From positions 1 to 64,000 of the forward strand of contig NZ_NMVJ01000001.1 of NCBI RefSeq assembly GCF_002250565.1: DNA of 64,000 bases. Reading direction: 5' to 3'. Below the pieces are notes generated by a model. It was not told the DNA's origin and did not search any database. It worked only from the letters and a program-made list of their open reading frames with translations. The stretch is from Parenemella sanctibonifatiensis (GTDB lineage Bacteria; Actinomycetota; Actinomycetes; Propionibacteriales; Propionibacteriaceae). Shown here in pieces: positions 43,735 through 53,054 of this stretch; the first letter of the stretch is position 1; each line of letters starts with the position of its first letter. The position numbers and the translations under genes were made by a program.

Positions 43735-44526
43735 TCAGCGGTTGAACAGCCGGTTGGGGTTCCAGACGATCTTGGTGTTGGCCAGGTGGACGGCTGCGGA
43801 GAGCTTGCCGTCATGGGCGGCAGGCAGGGTCGCGGTGCTGAGGTCGACCTCCACCGGCGACGGCGTCCAGCTGGCCGACTCGGCTTCCAGGTCGACCAGT
43901 TCGCCGGCGTCCACCGAGAACAGTCGCCGGCTCGGGGCGCCGCGACGACGGGCGTCGCTGACATTGGTGAAGACGGTGTCGTCAGGCAGCTGATGACGAT
44001 CCAGGTGCGCGACCAGGTCCAGATCGGCATCGCCGGACTCGCTGACGGCTCGCACGCGCAGCTGGTCGCCGTTCGCGGTGACCGACACCTCGGCGTGTTC
44101 CTGCTGCTGCCCCAGCGCGAGCCGGGCACCCATCACTGCCGCCCGGTTGGAGGACAACGTACGCCAGACGAAATGGCCCGGTTCGTCGCCGTGCCGGACG
44201 GCGATCCGATAGGACAGTTCGACCTGCTGGAGCGTCTTCAGCTGCGGGATCCCCGGCACGCTGAGCGCGGACACGTCGGCGATGTTGGCAACCATCAGCC
44301 CGTACTTGCTGCCATCGGCGGCGAGGTAGGGATCCAGCTCAAGCCCCTTTGGCAACTGCGCCGCGAGCGGCTCGGGATCACAAGCCCAGGTCAGCACCAG
44401 AGTGTGACGCATGGTGGAGTTGATCGGCCAGCGCTGTTGCTGCACCTTGCGGATCACCGACCGGGCCGTTTTGATGAACGGCTGGTTGATGGGGAACGGC
44501 ACCGGGCCAACGATCGGAATGCGCAT
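43735..44526 (-). CDS. DUF2071 family protein (YqjF-like)
   Basis: 263 residues. The conserved block HTLVLTWACDPEPLAAQLPK (residues about 43-62) followed by GLELDPYLAADGSKYGLMVA and HFVWRTLSSNRAAVMGARLA fits DUF2071, an acetoacetate-decarboxylase-like beta-cone fold whose biochemical role is unknown. An in-frame basic N-terminus precedes it. The frame has no upstream start with a good ribosome site; the ATG at 44526 is taken. It stands alone between the sugar operon and lepA. Confidence 0.75.
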   Translation of the reverse strand: MRIPIVGPVPFPINQPFIKTARSVIRKVQQQRWPINSTMRHTLVLTWACDPEPLAAQLPKGLELDPYLAADGSKYGLMVANIADVSALSVPGIPQLKTLQQVELSYRIAVRHGDEPGHFVWRTLSSNRAAVMGARLALGQQQEHAEVSVTANGDQLRVRAVSESGDADLDLVAHLDRHQLPDDTVFTNVSDARRRGAPSRRLFSVDAGELVDLEAESASWTPSPVEVDLSTATLPAAHDGKLSAAVHLANTKIVWNPNRLFNR

Positions 44527-44574
44527 GGCTCCCAGTGTGGCGTACGCCGACGGCGTACCCCCTCAGGGATTGCC

Positions 44575-46548
44575 CTACTTCTTGTCCTTGGGGGCCTCAG
44601 TGGTCGACAGCGCGGCGACAAAGGCTTCCTGGGGGACCTCGACGCGGCCGACCATCTTCATCCGCTTCTTGCCCTCCTTCTGCTTCTCCAGCAGCTTGCG
44701 CTTGCGGCTGATGTCGCCGCCGTAACACTTCGCCAACACGTCCTTGCGCATCGCCCGGATCGTCTCGCGGGCGATCACCCGGGCGCCGATGGCGGCCTGG
44801 ATGGGAACCTCGAACTGCTGCCGGGGGATCAGGTCCTTGAGCTTGCCGGCCATCATCAGGCCATAGCTGTACGCCTTGTCGCGGTGCACGATCGCGGAGA
44901 ACGCATCGACGGGTTCGCCCTGCAGCAAGATGTCGACCTTGACCAGATCTGCGGCCTCCTGACCGTCCTCGTCGTAGTCGAGGCTGGCGTACCCCTTGGT
45001 GCGGGACTTCAGCTGGTCGAAGAAGTCGAAAACGATCTCGGCCAGCGGCAGCCGGTAGCGGATCTCCACCCGGTCCTCGGACAGATAGTCCATGCCCAGC
45101 TGGATGCCACGCCGGTTCTGGCACAACTCCAGAATGGTGCCGATGTAGTCGCTCGGCGTCAGAATGGTGGCACGCACCATGGGCTCGTAGACCTCGGCAA
45201 TCTTGCCGTCGCCGGGATACTCCGAGGGGTTGGTGACGGTGACCTCACGGCCGTCCTCCATCAGCACCTCATAGACCACGTTGGGGGCGGTCGAGATGAG
45301 GTCGAGGTTGAACTCGGCCTCCAACCGTTCCCGGGTGATCTCCATGTGCAGCAACCCCAGGAAGCCACACCGGAAGCCGAAGCCGAGCGCACCGGAGGTT
45401 TCGGGCTCGTAGGTCAGCGAGGCGTCGTTGAGCTGCAACTTCTCCAGCGCTTCACGCAGTTCGGGGAAGTCGTTGCCGTCGATCGGGTAGATGCCCGAAT
45501 AAACCATCGGGTTGGGGTCCTTGTAGCCGCCCAGCGGGGTGTCGGCACCGTGGACGGCGAGCGTGACGGTGTCTCCCACACGGGACTGGCGTACGTCCTT
45601 CACACCAGTGATGAGATAGCCGGTCTCCCCCACGCCCAGCGCCGCGCTCTTCATCGGCTCGGGTGAGATGACTCCCACCTCAAGGGTCTCGTGGCTGGCC
45701 TTGGTGGACATCATCAGCACCCGTTCGCGGTGCGAGAGGTGACCATCGACAACCCTGACATAGGTCACGACGCCGCGGTAGGTGTCATAGACCGAGTCGA
45801 AGATCAGCGCCCGCGCCGGCGCATCGGGATCGCCGACCGGCGGCTCGATCTGCTGGACAACCTCGTCGAGCAGCTCCGCCACGCCGACACCGGTCTTGGC
45901 GCTGACCCGCAGCACGTCGCTGGGGTCGCAGCCGATGATGCCGGCCAGCTCGGCGGCGTACTTCTCCGGCTGGGCGCTGGGCAGGTCGATCTTGTTGAGC
46001 ACCGGGATGATGTGGAGGTCAGCCTCCAGGGCCAGATAGAGGTTGGCCAGCGTCTGGGCCTCGATGCCCTGGGCCGCGTCAACCAGCAGGATCGCGCCCT
46101 CGCAGGCGGCCAACGACCGGGACACCTCATAGGTGAAGTCGACGTGGCCGGGGGTGTCGATCATGTTGAGGATGTACGCGGTGTCGTCGACCTGCCAGGG
46201 CATCCGGACGGCCTGGGACTTGATGGTGATGCCGCGCTCACGCTCGATGTCCATCCGGTCCAGGTACTGCGCGCGGGCGGCACGTTCGTCAACGACTCCG
46301 GTCAGCTGCAACATCCGGTCGGCCAGCGTCGACTTGCCGTGGTCGATGTGGGCGATGATGCAGAAGTTCCGGATGATCGACGGTGGTGTGGCACCGGGCG
46401 CGGGTGCGGGCACGGAAATGGCGGGCACGGGTGCTGGGACTCCCTGGGTCGGCTGAGAACTGGATCGGCTGGGAAAGACTGCCCCATCCTCCCACATTCG
46501 CCCCCATTCACCAGTGCGGACGCGTCCCGACGGCGCAGCATCAGACAC
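44575..46548 (-). CDS. lepA: Elongation factor 4 (LepA), with an N-terminal extension
   Basis: 657 residues. The GTPase core is intact: [20 protein letters not shown] (G1), [16 protein letters not shown] (G3) and [20 protein letters not shown] (G4). The C-terminal LepA-specific domain ends [20 protein letters not shown]. The G domain starts only at about residue 58, after a Pro/Ala/Val-rich extension; many actinobacterial LepA proteins have a shorter one. An in-frame ATG at 46497 is an alternative start. The ATG at 46548 overlaps the upstream gene's stop by 8 bases. It promotes back-translocation of stalled ribosomes. Confidence 0.95.
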   Translation of the reverse strand: MSDAAPSGRVRTGEWGRMWEDGAVFPSRSSSQPTQGVPAPVPAISVPAPAPGATPPSIIRNFCIIAHIDHGKSTLADRMLQLTGVVDERAARAQYLDRMDIERERGITIKSQAVRMPWQVDDTAYILNMIDTPGHVDFTYEVSRSLAACEGAILLVDAAQGIEAQTLANLYLALEADLHIIPVLNKIDLPSAQPEKYAAELAGIIGCDPSDVLRVSAKTGVGVAELLDEVVQQIEPPVGDPDAPARALIFDSVYDTYRGVVTYVRVVDGHLSHRERVLMMSTKASHETLEVGVISPEPMKSAALGVGETGYLITGVKDVRQSRVGDTVTLAVHGADTPLGGYKDPNPMVYSGIYPIDGNDFPELREALEKLQLNDASLTYEPETSGALGFGFRCGFLGLLHMEITRERLEAEFNLDLISTAPNVVYEVLMEDGREVTVTNPSEYPGDGKIAEVYEPMVRATILTPSDYIGTILELCQNRRGIQLGMDYLSEDRVEIRYRLPLAEIVFDFFDQLKSRTKGYASLDYDEDGQEAADLVKVDILLQGEPVDAFSAIVHRDKAYSYGLMMAGKLKDLIPRQQFEVPIQAAIGARVIARETIRAMRKDVLAKCYGGDISRKRKLLEKQKEGKKRMKMVGRVEVPQEAFVAALSTTEAPKDKK

Positions 46549-47173
46549 CGACGTGGCTCCGGTGTGCCTCCTCGGTGGCGTCCACGTCGTCGCCGTGGTC
46601 CCGGTGCTCGATGGAGTGCCGTTGCGCGAAGTCGATCAACTCAGCCTCCAGCTGCTCCTTGTGCGCAATCAGCGTGGCCCGGATGTAGGCCACTGCCCGG
46701 TCCTGGGTGCCGACCCGGATGTCGTAGCTCGCCGCCTGCTGGCGGTGGGCCTCGACGCCAGTGGCGGCGCCGTCGAAGAAGAGGTAGAAGACATGCCCAC
46801 GGCGGGCCTTGCTGTGCTCACTGACGTAGCCAAGATCGGCCTGGTGCAGTGCGGTGATCGCGTTGGCCCCGATGGTCAGGCCCTGGTAAGTGATGCTGTC
46901 CGGGCCGATGTCGATGATGATGCCCGTCGTCCGCGCTTCGGCCATTTTCTTGAACCGCGGCGCCATGAAGAAGATCATCCCCAGCCCACTGAACAGCGCA
47001 AAGACGCCCATGGCGACCTGCATGCCCCAGTCGTCCAGCTCGGTGTATGCGTAGTAGGCCCAACCGAACATTGCCGCCGAGATCACCAGACCCACGATGC
47101 CGGTGGTGCGAAACATGGATGCCTGGCGCGAGCCCATGGCCTTGCCCAGGGCACTGGCCTCGTACTGACCCAT
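46541..47173 (-). CDS. Two-pass membrane protein of unknown function
   Basis: 210 residues with a short N-terminus, two membrane segments ([20 protein letters not shown] and [20 protein letters not shown]) and a soluble C-terminal part of about 125 residues, starting [20 protein letters not shown]. The soluble part has many His/Asp/Glu residues at the end ([20 protein letters not shown]). AAGGAG lies 6 bases before the ATG. No family is recognised. The gene overlaps the start of lepA by 8 bases, so it is co-translated with it. Confidence 0.7.
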   Translation of the reverse strand: MGQYEASALGKAMGSRQASMFRTTGIVGLVISAAMFGWAYYAYTELDDWGMQVAMGVFALFSGLGMIFFMAPRFKKMAEARTTGIIIDIGPDSITYQGLTIGANAITALHQADLGYVSEHSKARRGHVFYLFFDGAATGVEAHRQQAASYDIRVGTQDRAVAYIRATLIAHKEQLEAELIDFAQRHSIEHRDHGDDVDATEEAHRSHVGV

Positions 47174-47365
47174 CGGAGTCTCCTTCGGTAGTGTGGCGTC
47201 TCGTGAAAGATTCTGGCAGGTGGTGAAGCGGTGGGCGAGCCCCGACCCAGTACCGGTTGTTCACCACCAGCGTGAACTCGATCCGGATGTGACCCTCCCC
47301 CAGCCTCTCCACCTTGCTGGTGTCGCCCGCGGTCACCGTCTTCACCGATGATGACCTGAGTCCAG

Positions 47366-48388
47366 AATGTGTGGGCACCGGCGCTCTATGAGGCCAACGG
47401 GAAGTGGTACATCTACTACACCGCCGATGACGGCACCGATGCCAACCATCGCAACTACGTCATCGAGTCCGAAGGCAGCGACCCGGCCGGCCCCTATCAC
47501 TTCAAGGCCAAGATCGCCGATCACGGTGAGTTCGCCATCGATGGCGAGCCCGTCATGATCGACGGGCAACGCTACTTCTCCTGGTCCGGCCCCGGCGCCG
47601 ATGGCGCGCCCCGACCCAACCAGATCTATCTGCAGAAGATGGATACGCCCTGGTCGGTCACCGGCGAGCGAATCGCCGTGCCGGTGCCCAACGGGTCCTG
47701 CGACGACATCCGCGAGGGTCCGACCGGCCTGGAGCACCACGGCCGGGTCTACCTGACCTACTCGAGCTGCCCGACCGCGTTGCCGGACTATTCGGTGTGG
47801 ACGGTGTCGATCGCCAACGGCGCCGAGACGTGGATCGCGTACCACGCCAAGAACACCTCCGACACGACCTACAGCTTCCGGACCACCCGAGCGCAGCGGG
47901 TCACCTTCCCCGAGGACGACTACCCCTACGTGAAGCCGGTCCAGGCCGGCACCTCGCTGGACGTCCCCTCGGGGGATCCCGGCACCGGTGCGCCGACCGT
48001 CATCAATGACACCGAGATGACGTACAGCGGCACGGGCTGGCATTCGGGTGATGGCTGTGGCGTCGAGTGTTTCCGCGGCGATGACCACTAGAGTTGGACC
48101 GAAGGCGACACCGCGACCTTCGAATTCACCGGCACCCAGGTGGTGCTGTTGTCGGTGAAGGATCCCTTCAACGGCAAGGCCGAGATCACCATCGACGGCG
48201 AGCACGCCAGGACGGTGAACTTCTACGGCAACCCCCGGGTCGGAGAGGGCGTGCAGTACATCAGCCCGAAGTTGCCTCGCGGCAAGCACACCGTCACGGT
48301 CCGCGTGCTCGGTGAGCGCGGGGCTCCCTCGACCGTCCCCGAAGGCGGCGCCACGGTCAGCTTCGACCGGGCCGAGATCTACCCCTGA
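47366..48388 (+). pseudogene. Decayed GH43-like glycosidase with C-terminal carbohydrate-binding part
   Basis: One frame runs from 47366 to 48388 with a single in-frame TAG at 48089-48091. Its start is a truncated GH43 beta-propeller (VWAPALYEANGKWYIYYTAD), without the N-terminal blade that carries the catalytic base. A jump from YSVWTVSIANGAETWIAYHA indicates loss of the blade with the conserved PGHN-type segment. After the TAG the frame continues as a CBM-like module (DTATFEFTGTQVVLLSVKD through VSFDRAEIYP), so the TAG replaced an ordinary codon. Three defects (5' loss, internal deletion, nonsense) make this a dead gene. It follows a 190-base gap with no gene; a strong hairpin at 48408-48449 ends the region. 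Confidence 0.8.
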
Positions 48389-48407
48389 TCTAACCAACCC
48401 CAACCAG

Positions 48408-48449
48408 AACGCAGCATGCCCCCGCCACGGCGCGGGGGCATGCTGCGTT
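48408..48449. terminator. Strong 18-bp perfect hairpin terminator
   Basis: AACGCAGCATGCCCCCGC (48408-48425) and its exact complement (48432-48449) form an 18-bp stem with a 6-base loop. It stands between the end of glnB (minus) and the GH43 remnant (plus), so it can stop both. There is no long T-run, as is common in high-GC actinobacteria. Confidence 0.75.
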
Positions 48450-48478
48450 CCGATGTGACACATCGGACGATCCGGGAC

Positions 48479-48817
48479 TCAGATGGCGGCCTCACCTTCC
48501 GCACGGTCCGAGACCCGGATGACCTGATCCACCGTGGTGACCCAGACCTTGCCGTCACCGGGTTCACCGGTGTGGGCGCAGTCGAGGATCACCTCGATGA
48601 TGCGGATGGCCTCGAGGTCCTCGGCGAGGATCTCGACGCGCACCTTGGGGATGCGGTTGACGGTGTGGCTGGCGCCTCGGTAGGTCTGGCGCCGGCCCCG
48701 CTGGCGGCCGTAGCCGCTGGCTTCCGACACCGTCAGTCCCTTGACGCCGAACCCTTCCAGGCCGGTCTCGACCGCGGCGAGTTGCTCGGTGCGGATGATC
48801 GCGGTGATGAGCTTCAC
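48479..48817 (-). CDS. glnB: Nitrogen regulatory protein PII, residue 51 His
   Basis: 112 residues, the standard PII length. PII senses 2-oxoglutarate and ATP/ADP and controls AmtB and nitrogen enzymes. The T-loop reads GYGRQRGRRQTYRGASHTVNR and the C-terminal nucleotide motif is GDGKVWVTTVDQVIRV. By count, residue 51, the Tyr that is uridylylated or adenylylated in most PII proteins, is His here; Tyr46 remains. Regulation by modification at Tyr51 is therefore lost, although allosteric control may persist. Start overlaps the amtB stop by 4 bases. Confidence 0.95.
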   Translation of the reverse strand: MKLITAIIRTEQLAAVETGLEGFGVKGLTVSEASGYGRQRGRRQTYRGASHTVNRIPKVRVEILAEDLEAIRIIEVILDCAHTGEPGDGKVWVTTVDQVIRVSDRAEGEAAI

Positions 48818-50187
48818 TGGCCGACCTCCTCGGTGGCGCGAGCCGGCACCGGCTCAGACTCGTCGTGATCCTTGTCCTCGGCCACGACCTCGGCGGCGAT
48901 CGACTCGTTGGACATCGGAGCGAGGGTGAATCCGCTGCCGCTGGTGCCCAGACCACCGAACTCCCAGGCGGTCTCGGCGTGCTCGGTCAGGTCGACACCG
49001 GCGATCTCGGCTTCCCGGTCGACCCGCAGTCCGATGGTCTTGTGGACCAGCAGCCCGATCAGCAAGGTCATCACGCCGCTGAACACGATCGCCACCACCG
49101 TGGCCGCGAGCTGCGCGACCAGTTGGCCGGCGCCGCCGCCGTAGAAAAGTCCGCCGCCCTCACCGTCCACCGGCAATGCCAGGAAGCCCAGCGCGATGGT
49201 GCCCCACAGTCCCGACACCAGGTGTACGCCGACGACGTCGAGGGAGTCGTCGTAGCCGAACCGATACTTCAGCGCGACCGCGAAGGCGGACAGGACGCCG
49301 GCGATCAGGCCGATCAGCACGGCACCCAGCGGGGAGACATTGGCGCAGGCTGGGGTGATCGCGACCAACCCCGCGACGACACCGGAGGCCGCCCCGAGGC
49401 TGGTCGGTACGCCGTCGCGTACCTTCTCCACCAGCAGCCAGCCCAGCATGGCCGCGGCTGGGGCCGCGATGGTGTTCACCATGATCAAGCCAGCCTCGGC
49501 CACCGACCCGGCTGCACCGGCATTGAAGCCGAACCAGCCGAACCACAGGATTGCGGCACCAAGCATCACCAGCGGCACTGAATGCGGGCGATGGGCCGGG
49601 TCGGTGCCGAAACCGAGCCGCTTGCCGACCAACAACGCCAGCACCAGGGCCGCGACGCCGGCGTTGATGTGGACGACAGTGCCGCCCGCGAAGTCGATGG
49701 CCTCACCAAACGCCCCACCGATCACCCCGTCGGCACTGAGCAGGCCACCGCCCCAGACCATGAAGGCCAGCGGGCAGTAGACCAGCGTCACCCACAGCGC
49801 GGAGAAGAACAGCCAGCCCGAGAACTTCGCGCGGTCGGCGATGGCACCAGAAATCAGTGCCACGGTGATGATGGCGAAGGTGGCGCCGAAGGCGACCGAG
49901 ACCAGATCGTCACTGGCCACCAGGCCACTCAGCCCGAACATCTCGAGCGGGTTGCCGAGCAGACCGCCGACCGAACTGCCGGCGGTCATCGAATAGCCCC
50001 ACAGCACCCAGACGACGCCCACCACCGCGATCGCGGCGAAGCTCATCATGATCATGTTGAGGGTGGCCTTGGCGCGCGTCATGCCGCCGTAGAAGAACGC
50101 CACCCCCGGCGTCATGAACAGGACCAGCGCGGTCGCGACCACCACCCAGATCGCCGACACCAGCCCCCACACTTCCTCTGTACCCAT
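48814..50187 (-). CDS. amtB: Ammonium transporter AmtB
   Basis: 457 residues starting at the ATG at 50187 with GGAGGAAACC directly upstream; an ATG eight codons earlier is in frame but lacks that spacing. Eleven membrane segments fit the Amt family. The pore twin-His are in VVHINAGVAALVLALLVGKR and VVGVHLVSGLWGTIALGF, and the N-terminal ALVLFMTPGVAFFYGGM carries the family signature. It conducts ammonium; PII (glnB, downstream) gates it. Nitrogen control is supported by GlnR-like sites at 50272-50309. Confidence 0.96.
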   Translation of the reverse strand: MGTEEVWGLVSAIWVVVATALVLFMTPGVAFFYGGMTRAKATLNMIMMSFAAIAVVGVVWVLWGYSMTAGSSVGGLLGNPLEMFGLSGLVASDDLVSVAFGATFAIITVALISGAIADRAKFSGWLFFSALWVTLVYCPLAFMVWGGGLLSADGVIGGAFGEAIDFAGGTVVHINAGVAALVLALLVGKRLGFGTDPAHRPHSVPLVMLGAAILWFGWFGFNAGAAGSVAEAGLIMVNTIAAPAAAMLGWLLVEKVRDGVPTSLGAASGVVAGLVAITPACANVSPLGAVLIGLIAGVLSAFAVALKYRFGYDDSLDVVGVHLVSGLWGTIALGFLALPVDGEGGGLFYGGGAGQLVAQLAATVVAIVFSGVMTLLIGLLVHKTIGLRVDREAEIAGVDLTEHAETAWEFGGLGTSGSGFTLAPMSNESIAAEVVAEDKDHDESEPVPARATEEVGQ

Positions 50188-50271
50188 GGTTTCCTCCAAG
50201 CCGGGGTGCATCCCGGCGCTGCCGTGGCCCGGACCGTGTCCCGAGCTCGAGGCCGAGTCTGGTCAGCCGAT

Positions 50272-50309
50272 GTTTCGGATCACCGCCGCTGATGTTTCAG
50301 CCATGTTGC
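50272..50309 (-). promoter_or_regulatory. GlnR-like operator of the amtB-glnB operon
   Basis: Reading on the amtB strand, GCAAC-N6-GAAAC (50309-50294) fits the actinobacterial GlnR box GTnAC-N6-GAAAC with one mismatch, and a second GAAAC (50276-50272) follows at exactly 22 bases, the pitch expected for adjacent boxes. The site is about 85-120 bases upstream of the amtB ATG. Confidence 0.6.
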
Positions 50310-50324
50310 GATCCGGCGGCCTGT

Positions 50325-50340
50325 GTGACCGGGATGTGAC
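50325..50340 (+). promoter_or_regulatory. Direct repeat GTGAC-N6-GTGAC upstream of amtB
   Basis: Two GTGAC copies separated by CGGGAT match the GTnAC-N6-GTnAC design reported for MtrA sites, and the half-site also matches GlnR's first box. It lies between amtB and the divergent rhomboid gene, 49-64 bases before the latter. Confidence 0.45.
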
Positions 50341-50388
50341 GGCGTACCGGGTGGAGGTGGGTTGCGGCGCCGCGGCAGACTTGGTGCC

Positions 50389-51018
50389 ATGTCAGGTCAG
50401 CTGCTGCGTACCTCTCCGAATCCCCCGGCCCGGCGCGTCGAGACGGCCTCCGGGGCGGCGATCGCGATGGGAGGGTTGACCGCGCTGCTGTGGCTCACCG
50501 AGATTCTCGACGTGGTGTTCATGGGCTGGTTCGACAGTTTCGGGATCCGTGCCTGGGACCTCACCAGCCTGCCGGCGATCCTGTGGGCGCCGCTGCTCCA
50601 CTTCGGCTTCAGCCACCTGATCAGCAACACACTTCCGTTCTTCGTGCTCGGCTGGCTGGTGCTGGTGGGGCGGAACGGAATGCGGCGGTGGCTGGGGGCC
50701 AGCGCCATCATCACGGTGGTGTCGGGGCTGGCGGCCTGGTTCCTCAGCGCTCCCGGCACCATCACCGCCGGCGCCTCGGGCCTGATCTTCGGCTGGGTGA
50801 CCTATCTGGTCCTGCGCGGGGTGCTCGCGCGCGACATCCGTGCGCTGGTCATCAGCGTGGTGGTGCTGATCGGCTACGGCGGGGTGCTGTGGGGCGTGCT
50901 GCCGACCCAGACCGGCATCTCCTGGCAGGCACATCTGGGCGGTGCGGTCGGCGGCCTGCTGGCCGCCTGGATCATGCGGCCAGAACGTCCCGCACGGGAC
51001 CGCCCTCTGGTGCGCTGA
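50389..51018 (+). CDS. Rhomboid-family intramembrane serine protease
   Basis: 209 residues, six membrane segments. Catalytic Ser130 is in GTITAGASGLIFG (the GxSG motif) and catalytic His182 in ISWQAHLGGAVGG. The HxxxN pair is HLISN (His76, Asn80). The protein cleaves membrane proteins within the bilayer; substrate unknown. The start ATG is at 50389. The gene ends 4 bases before the convergent response-regulator gene and is divergent from amtB. Confidence 0.9.
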   Translation: MSGQLLRTSPNPPARRVETASGAAIAMGGLTALLWLTEILDVVFMGWFDSFGIRAWDLTSLPAILWAPLLHFGFSHLISNTLPFFVLGWLVLVGRNGMRRWLGASAIITVVSGLAAWFLSAPGTITAGASGLIFGWVTYLVLRGVLARDIRALVISVVVLIGYGGVLWGVLPTQTGISWQAHLGGAVGGLLAAWIMRPERPARDRPLVR

Positions 51019-51021
51019 GCC

Positions 51022-51666
51022 TCACAGCAGACCCCGTTCGTACGCCGCCCGCACCGCCGCAGCCCGGTCACTGACGCCGAGCTTGCCGTAGATCCGCACC
51101 AGGTGGGTCTTGATGGTGGTTTCGCTGACCAACAGCCGTTTGGCCACCTGCCGGTTGGTGCCGCCGGCCGCGACCGCGGCGAGCACCTCGCGTTCCCGGT
51201 TGGTCAGTTCAGACTGGTCACTCTGGGGCGTGGTCAGTGACCGCAATGCCGCCGCCGTCAGCACTGACCGGCCGGCCGCGACGTCCAGCACGGCCCGCAC
51301 CAGGTCGGCGCGCGGCGTGTCCTTGAGGAGATAGCCGTCAGCGCCGGCAGCCAGCGCCTCACGTACATCCCGGTCGGTGTCATAGGTGGTCAGCACCAGC
51401 ACCTTGACCGCGCTGCCGCCGGCGCGCAGGTGGCGGATCGCCTCGATCCCGTCTCCGCCGGGCATCCGCAGGTCCATCAGCACCACGTCCGGGTGGCGAC
51501 TGCGGATCACTGCCAGCGCCTCGACGCCGTCGGCGGCTTCACCGACGATCACCAACCGGTCCTCCCGACCCAGCATCCCGGCCAGGCCGTCACGGACCAC
51601 GGGATGGTCATCGACCAGCACCACCCGCACCTGGTCCGGGGTTCTGGTCGTTGCGGCGCCGGTCAT
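51022..51666 (-). CDS. LuxR-type response regulator (NarL family)
   Basis: 214 residues from the ATG at 51666, which overlaps the kinase stop by 4 bases. The receiver domain has VVLVDDHPVVRDGLAGML and the phosphoacceptor Asp in DVVLMDLRMPGGDGIEAI. The C-terminal HTH_LuxR is LTNREREVLAAVAAGGTNRQ through TIKTHLVRIYGKLGVSDRAA. It pairs with the adjacent histidine kinase. Target genes are unknown; an 18-bp palindrome near the kinase promoter (52925-52942) is a candidate site. Confidence 0.95.
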   Translation of the reverse strand: MTGAATTRTPDQVRVVLVDDHPVVRDGLAGMLGREDRLVIVGEAADGVEALAVIRSRHPDVVLMDLRMPGGDGIEAIRHLRAGGSAVKVLVLTTYDTDRDVREALAAGADGYLLKDTPRADLVRAVLDVAAGRSVLTAAALRSLTTPQSDQSELTNREREVLAAVAAGGTNRQVAKRLLVSETTIKTHLVRIYGKLGVSDRAAAVRAAYERGLL

Positions 51667-52868
51667 CCCTGCACCTCCACTCGCACCACGCATCCTTCGC
51701 CGGGGCTGCTGTCCACCATCAGGGTGCCACCGATGGCGTCGAGTCGTTGTCGCATGCCCGGCAGACCGTGTCCATCACTGTCAGCTTCGTGGTGAAAACC
51801 GCGACCGTCGTCACCGACCTCCAGGGTGACGCGGTCGTGCTCATAGGTGAGGCCGACCCGCACCCGGCTGGCGTACGCATGGCGCGCCACGTTGCTGAGC
51901 GCCTCCTGGCAGACCCGCAACAAGGTGGCCTCGTGGGGTGTCCGGCGTGGGTGTCCCTCCACGTCAAACTCTGCGGCGGCTGCGTGGTCGCGATTCCAGG
52001 CCCGGACCAGCTGGTCCAGCGCCACGGTGAGGTCGTCGTGGTCGAGCCGGGGCGAGGCCAGCGCCGCCACGGCCCGCCGGGCCTCGGCCAGCCCCTCGCG
52101 GGCGCTGCGCTGAGCACGTTCCAGCCGAGTCAGATCCGCGGCCGACAGCTGGCCGGCGTCGATTCCCTCCAGTTGGGTGATGACCCCGAGCAGGCTTTGC
52201 GCGACGGTGTCGTGGATCTCGCGGGAGAGCCGCTGGCGCTCGTCCAGGGTGCCGGTACGCCTGGCGTGGGCGACCAGTTCGTCACGCAGCTGAGCGCTGC
52301 GTTCCTGCTCGGTGCCCAGCCGCTGCAGCGCTTCCTCGCGGTCCGCCAGCGTGCGCTCCCGGCGCCGCTCGGCGATGATGGCCCCGGTGCCGATGAGCAT
52401 GTTGACGCCGATCAGGATCATGATCAGCGGCGGCCAGTCCTGCACCCCGGCCAGCCCGCCGCCCTGCCCCAGACCACAGCCGGCGGCCGTCAGCAGTAGG
52501 GCCGGATAGATGATGCGGCCGCTGAAGATGCGCATCACGTCCATGTATCCGAACCAGGCATAGATGGCGATGAACGGAGTCACGAAGGCAGTGGCGAGGA
52601 CCACCACCCCGTGCAGGACGAAGAGCAGTTGGGCAACTCTGAGACGTCTCGGCCGGCACCATTCCATCCCGGCCCGCAACATCAGCAGCACCGTTACGGC
52701 CGTCCACAACAGCGGCCAACTGCCCACCGGAAGCGGCAACCCGATGGCGAGAGTGGCGCCCATGGTGAGCACCAGCAGCACCGGCGGGACGATGATCGTC
52801 CAGGGCGGTGTGCCGCGAAAGTCGCCCTCTGGTTCGAAGACCAGCGACTCACTGCTGCTGGGGATCAT
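51663..52868 (-). CDS. Sensor histidine kinase (HisKA_3 type)
   Basis: 401 residues from ATG 52868 (an earlier in-frame ATG exists). About five membrane segments (residues 20-160) form the sensor without a large periplasmic domain. The H-box is DERQRLSREIHDTVAQSLLG and the ATPase part has EVGDDGRGFHHEADSDGHGL and MRQRLDAIGGTL. It phosphorylates the response regulator with which it overlaps by 4 bases. The signal sensed is unknown; membrane stress or cell-wall state is typical for such kinases but is not shown here. Confidence 0.93.
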   Translation of the reverse strand: MIPSSSESLVFEPEGDFRGTPPWTIIVPPVLLVLTMGATLAIGLPLPVGSWPLLWTAVTVLLMLRAGMEWCRPRRLRVAQLLFVLHGVVVLATAFVTPFIAIYAWFGYMDVMRIFSGRIIYPALLLTAAGCGLGQGGGLAGVQDWPPLIMILIGVNMLIGTGAIIAERRRERTLADREEALQRLGTEQERSAQLRDELVAHARRTGTLDERQRLSREIHDTVAQSLLGVITQLEGIDAGQLSAADLTRLERAQRSAREGLAEARRAVAALASPRLDHDDLTVALDQLVRAWNRDHAAAAEFDVEGHPRRTPHEATLLRVCQEALSNVARHAYASRVRVGLTYEHDRVTLEVGDDGRGFHHEADSDGHGLPGMRQRLDAIGGTLMVDSSPGEGCVVRVEVQG

Positions 52869-52924
52869 GGCACCATTCTTGGGGCGCATCGCGATCGCTG
52901 CGATCCTTCGTTGGGTGGACCGGT

Positions 52925-52942
52925 GTCCTCCGATCGGAGGAC
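52925..52942. promoter_or_regulatory. 18-bp perfect palindrome between kinase and rpsT promoters
   Basis: GTCCTCCGATCGGAGGAC is fully self-complementary. It lies 57 bases upstream of the kinase start and 24 bases before the -35 of rpsT. Its half GTCCTCCG recurs at 53007-53014 in the rpsT leader. The palindrome is a likely operator, best candidate the LuxR-type regulator of the two-component system. Confidence 0.6.
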
Positions 52943-52966
52943 GCTGCAATCCTCACCGTACGCGAT

Positions 52967-53021
52967 TTGAGCCCTGGCGGGCTCGATTGCTACAGTGGGC
53001 CGTCGCGTCCTCCGTGGACGC
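52967..53021 (+). promoter_or_regulatory. rpsT promoter and leader hairpin
   Basis: TTGAGC (52967-52972), an 18-base spacer and TACAGT (52991-52996) form a recognisable -35/-10 pair. In the leader, GCGTCC (53005-53010) and GGACGC (53016-53021) make a perfect 6-bp hairpin about 35 bases before the GTG start, a possible autoregulation site for the ribosomal protein. Confidence 0.55.
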
Positions 53022-53054
53022 CCCTCCAACCAGAGATCTTGTAAAGGCTGAGCC

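Noticed and set aside
47204-47345. Minus-strand peptide (VKTVTAGDTSKVERLGEGHI...) upstream of the GH43 remnant
   Set aside because: Looks faintly like a beta-domain remnant but I could not place it in any family, and it has no start.
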